From: Verrucomicrobiota bacterium
Lineage (GTDB): Bacteria; Verrucomicrobiota; Verrucomicrobiia; Limisphaerales; JACRJZ01
Assembly (NCBI GenBank): GCA_016219875.1
Contig: JACRJZ010000059.1
Location: 17,515-81,514 of the forward strand
Direction: 5' to 3'
Length of the DNA: 64,000 nt
Each line of letters begins with the position of its first letter. Positions within the stretch are counted from its first letter, which is position 1. The notes beneath the pieces are model-generated. The model saw only the letters and a program-made list of their open reading frames with translations. It ran no database searches and was not told the DNA's origin. Below, in pieces: positions 57,555 to 64,000 of this stretch. A program made the position numbers and the translations under genes.

Positions 57555-58886
57555 TCAGATCTTCTCCGGCACGACCCACGGCGCGCGATAGCTGGCGCGC
57601 TTGAGGAAACGGTTCGCGTCCGCCGTCTCCGGGAACGACTCGGTCTTGGCGTCGAAGACGAGCTTCGTGTTGCCGGCGCGCCAGGCGGCGTTCGCCAAGT
57701 GCGAGAGAAGCACAGAGTTGTGGCCGTGTTCCACGTCGGCGTTCGGCCGCGCGCCGGAACGCACGCACTGGAGGAAGTTCTCGATGTGCCACTTGTCGCC
57801 TTGGCGGCCGAAGGCTTGGTCGATCATTTTGTTGTCCTGATCGAACACCTGCCAGCCGTCGCCGTGCCGGCCCACATACATGAAGGCTTTCGTGCCGCAA
57901 ATCTCGATCTTGGTGGCGTTGAATTGCCAATCCGAAAACGCGTCATCGTCCCGCAGGTTGAACGGGGTCTTCTTCATGTAGGGCGACCAGAGCGCGCCTT
58001 CGAAGAGGAGCGTGAAGCCGTCATATTCGAACGTGGCGAGCTGCGTATCCGGCGTGTCGCGGCCATCCCGCAGGGCCATGATGCCGCCGGTGTGCGTGAC
58101 GCTCTTCGGCGGCGGGGGATCGCCCATCACGTAGCGGGCGAGATCGAGTTGGTGGACGGCGTCGCCGGGGATCGGGCCGCAACTGTATTCGGCCATGTTG
58201 AGCCAATAGCGGCCGGGAATGTAGGGCAGCTTGGCCGCCGGGCCGCACCAGAGGTCGTAGTCGAATTCCTTCGGCACCGGCTGCTCCGGGCCGAGCTTTT
58301 GCAGCGGGTGCTGCATCATGTTGAACACGCGCACCAACCGGATGTCGCCCAGCTTGCCCGACTGGATGAATTCGCGCGCCGCCTTCGCGTAAGGTGCGCT
58401 GCGGCTCTGCATGCCGACGGTGACGACGCGGTTGTACTTGCGCGCCGCCTCGATCATCTTCCGGCCTTCCCAGAGGTAGTGCGACATGGGCTTCTCGACG
58501 TAGATGTGCTTGCCCGCCTGGCAGGCGAGGATCGTGCCGAGCGCGTGCCAGTGATCCGGCGTGGCGTTGATGATTACATCCACCGCGCGGTCTTCGAGAA
58601 TGCGGCGGAAATCCTGGACGAACTTCACGGGCCGGCCTTGCGCCTCCTCGACCACTTTGCGGGCGTAAGCAAATCGCCGCGAGTCCGGATCGGACAACCA
58701 GGCGATCTCGACATCTTTGCGCGCGGCAAACATGCCGGCCAAGGCCGTGCCGCGCCCGCCGATGCCCATTACGCCGACAACGATCTTGTCGTTGGCGGGC
58801 GCAGCCCTCGTGGTGCTGAGGACGGCCAGGGTGGCCGCCGTCCCTGCGGATTGTTTCAAAAACTCACGCCGGTTCAGGGTGTTCAT
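57555..58886 (-). CDS. Tat-exported Gfo/Idh/MocA-family oxidoreductase
   Basis: 443 residues. The N-terminus NRREFLKQSAGTAATLAVLS is a twin-arginine signal. The NAD(P) fold reads VVGVMGIGGRGTALAGMFAA, followed by INATPDHWH and the family's catalytic lysine motif YVEKPMSHYLWEGRKM. The substrate-binding half contains FDYDLWCGPAAKLPY, GDAVHQLDLARYVMGD and a zinc-like WHIENFLQCVRSG. This Tat-carrying subgroup is greatly expanded in Verrucomicrobia and Planctomycetes, where members act on sugars or sugar acids in the periplasm. The exact substrate is unknown. It appears to be a single-gene unit. Confidence 0.93.
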   Translation of the reverse strand: MNTLNRREFLKQSAGTAATLAVLSTTRAAPANDKIVVGVMGIGGRGTALAGMFAARKDVEIAWLSDPDSRRFAYARKVVEEAQGRPVKFVQDFRRILEDRAVDVIINATPDHWHALGTILACQAGKHIYVEKPMSHYLWEGRKMIEAARKYNRVVTVGMQSRSAPYAKAAREFIQSGKLGDIRLVRVFNMMQHPLQKLGPEQPVPKEFDYDLWCGPAAKLPYIPGRYWLNMAEYSCGPIPGDAVHQLDLARYVMGDPPPPKSVTHTGGIMALRDGRDTPDTQLATFEYDGFTLLFEGALWSPYMKKTPFNLRDDDAFSDWQFNATKIEICGTKAFMYVGRHGDGWQVFDQDNKMIDQAFGRQGDKWHIENFLQCVRSGARPNADVEHGHNSVLLSHLANAAWRAGNTKLVFDAKTESFPETADANRFLKRASYRAPWVVPEKI

Positions 58887-59041
58887 GGTCGCTCCATTCT
58901 TTGGGTGTTGCGCTCGCGGCGCTGACGTTGCGAATTCATCTGCTGGTTATGTCGGCGGGATTGTTCGAGGGCATCGCGGTCGTGGCAAGGGAAATTCCCG
59001 AGGCGCCGTAATGCCCAGCGCGTATGCATGAAGGGGGTTTA

Positions 59042-62070
<3,029 letters not shown>

Positions 62071-62075
62071 ACGCG

Positions 62076-62489
62076 TTAAGCCGCCAGCAGAAAAGGACCG
62101 CGCTCCAAAACGAGTCTGGCGAGACGCATGACATCGCTTGTCTTGTGATGCCTTAACGCAGACGGAAACCGCTCAGAGAGTCCGTTCGCCTCAACTTTCA
62201 GAACGTCGCGTAGTTCCTTGCGCAATGCCCGCGAAGCTCCGTCTTCGGCAAATTGCTGGGCGAGGGCTTCAGCCCGGGCATAATCATTCGCTTTGACCGC
62301 AGCGCGAACCGCCCCGCGTCGAGCGATTCGCCCCTCTGCGTCTTCGGCTGGTTTGAGCTTGGCGAGTTCCTCCTCCAGTTTGGAAACCTCGGACCACGCT
62401 GACAACGCGGTGTCCAACTCCAAATCTTCGAGTTGTTCGGCTCGCCAAATGGCGCTGCTGACCAGCGCGTTCAGTGTGTTAACGTCCAT
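62076..62489 (-). CDS. Small helical protein of the KGGVGR cassette
   Basis: 137 residues, predicted all-helical, with a coiled-coil-like stretch (WSEVSKLEEELAKLKPAEDA) followed by a tetratricopeptide-like helical part (AAVKANDYARAEALAQQFAE). I recognise no family. It overlaps the upstream gene by 11 nt and the ATPase starts 5 bp after it, so it belongs to the same transcript. It may bridge the other two cassette proteins. Confidence 0.75.
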   Translation of the reverse strand: MDVNTLNALVSSAIWRAEQLEDLELDTALSAWSEVSKLEEELAKLKPAEDAEGRIARRGAVRAAVKANDYARAEALAQQFAEDGASRALRKELRDVLKVEANGLSERFPSALRHHKTSDVMRLARLVLERGPFLLAA

Positions 62490-63027
62490 ATATTTTCGCT
62501 TTCGCAGACTTCAATGCTGCCTCTGGTCGCTCGAATCCGACGACTCCGGCACAACGGTGGTCAACATCGGAACTCTGGGCAACTTGTGCCAGCTTCTCTC
62601 GCATCCGCAGCACTATACTCCCTCGATCAACTCCACTCACCTCAAACGCAACCAGTTTGCGTTTTCCGTCAGATTCGTGTTCCAAGAGCCAATCAGCGCG
62701 CTCCTCCCGCTGCATCCGTCGCACCACGCGCCAAGTATTCGTCTCGTGGGCAACCGCAAGGGCGATGGCCTCCGCGCCATCCTCGGTGATTCGGTTGTGA
62801 TCGTGTTGTTTGGCGTGGGCAAGGTCAGCGACGGGCCACGTCAATGGGCAACCTGAGACTGCGTTCTCGATGGCCATGTGGAGGTTCACCCCGTCGGCAT
62901 GTTTGTTCCGTTGTAGGCCAAGTGCCGCGCGGACGACCATGATTGCAGCCAAATCGCCCGGAAGCCGTGGGTGCATTTCGCACAGGCGACTGAGATCAAG
63001 TGCCGGGCTGTCAGGCATGGGTTGCAT
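62479..63027 (-). CDS. Unknown protein, first gene of the KGGVGR cassette
   Basis: 182 residues from the ATG at 63027 (MQPMPDSPALDL); alternatives are the ATG at 63018 and a GTG at 63060 inside thiC. No signal peptide. The centre has a helical part (DLAAIMVVRAALGLQ), and residues about 115-150 read RADWLLEHESDGKRKLVAFE, then VSGVDRGSIVLRMREKLAQV. The spacing of D, E and K/R there is faintly like a restriction-endonuclease fold but lacks a clear catalytic lysine, so I do not claim nuclease activity. The start lies about 10 bp after the thiC stop, so it is probably read from the thiC transcript. Confidence 0.72.
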   Translation of the reverse strand: MQPMPDSPALDLSRLCEMHPRLPGDLAAIMVVRAALGLQRNKHADGVNLHMAIENAVSGCPLTWPVADLAHAKQHDHNRITEDGAEAIALAVAHETNTWRVVRRMQREERADWLLEHESDGKRKLVAFEVSGVDRGSIVLRMREKLAQVAQSSDVDHRCAGVVGFERPEAALKSAKAKIYGR

Positions 63028-63037
63028 TGTGCCGTAA

Positions 63038-64000
<963 letters not shown>

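Noticed and set aside
62479..63027. PD-(D/E)xK nuclease in the first KGGVGR-cassette protein
   Set aside because: An Asp and a Glu are suitably spaced, but no catalytic Lys follows in the expected E-x-K form.

Overview
The window looks like high-GC Verrucomicrobiota chromosome (Limisphaerales/Pedosphaera-like). The basis is indirect: a giant secreted protein built of autotransporter-associated beta-strand repeats, a Tat-dependent Gfo/Idh oxidoreductase, a PQQ-type propeller protein, an HU protein with an acidic N-terminal extension, and many short palindromic dispersed repeats including copies of a core reading GAGCCTCCTCACGTCGGC. I found no rRNA, tRNA, CRISPR array or transposase gene. Both ends of the window cut through genes: a cusA-type efflux pump on the left and thiC on the right.

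Layout. 1-5.8 kb: the 3' part of cusA, then a three-gene cassette of lower apparent GC (two unknown proteins plus a ComEC-like metallo-beta-lactamase-fold enzyme) that starts on the cusA stop codon, a degraded cusA scrap, and an AbiEii-type toxin pair. 5.9-9.9 kb: gltD, then a molybdate-type ABC permease and ATPase coupled to a ThiF/MoeB-like adenylyltransferase. 10-14.6 kb: a secreted methyltransferase-like/PQQ-propeller fusion and a Tat-exported glucoamylase-family protein. 14.9-23 kb: a tightly coupled set of small membrane protein, corrinoid protein, UroD-fold methyltransferase homologue, multi-PAS hybrid histidine kinase (frameshifted) and LuxR-type regulator. 23.5-25.5 kb: a chemoreceptor remnant and an intact chemoreceptor. 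26-38.7 kb: an orphan type VI secretion spike island with a VgrG fused to a metallopeptidase, a DUF4123 adaptor, a peptidoglycan-binding-like protein, a metzincin-like effector, two lipoproteins, a DUF6931-like protein, a methyltransferase and a PAAR protein. 39-45.6 kb: murJ, then an exported prolyl oligopeptidase, an esterase and an ABC-2 permease. 45.9-55.4 kb: the 3185-residue surface protein. 55.5-58.9 kb: hisS, HU and a Gfo/Idh oxidoreductase. 59-63 kb: a second accessory cassette (KGGVGR ATPase plus two small proteins) lying directly behind thiC, with a 369-bp second copy of thiC on its far side.

How the genes work together. The four strongest candidates for undescribed systems are the KGGVGR ATPase cassette, the metallo-beta-lactamase cassette, the corrinoid/UroD-linked phosphorelay, and the paired metallopeptidase effectors of the VgrG island. 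Both accessory cassettes show one architecture: the first cassette gene starts at or just behind the stop codon of a housekeeping gene and so borrows its expression, and a fragment of that same gene lies beyond the cassette. In the thiC case I counted 37 differences between the copies, and the encoded peptides are identical, so the fragment was part of a working gene until recently. All calls come from reading the sequence; no database search was run.
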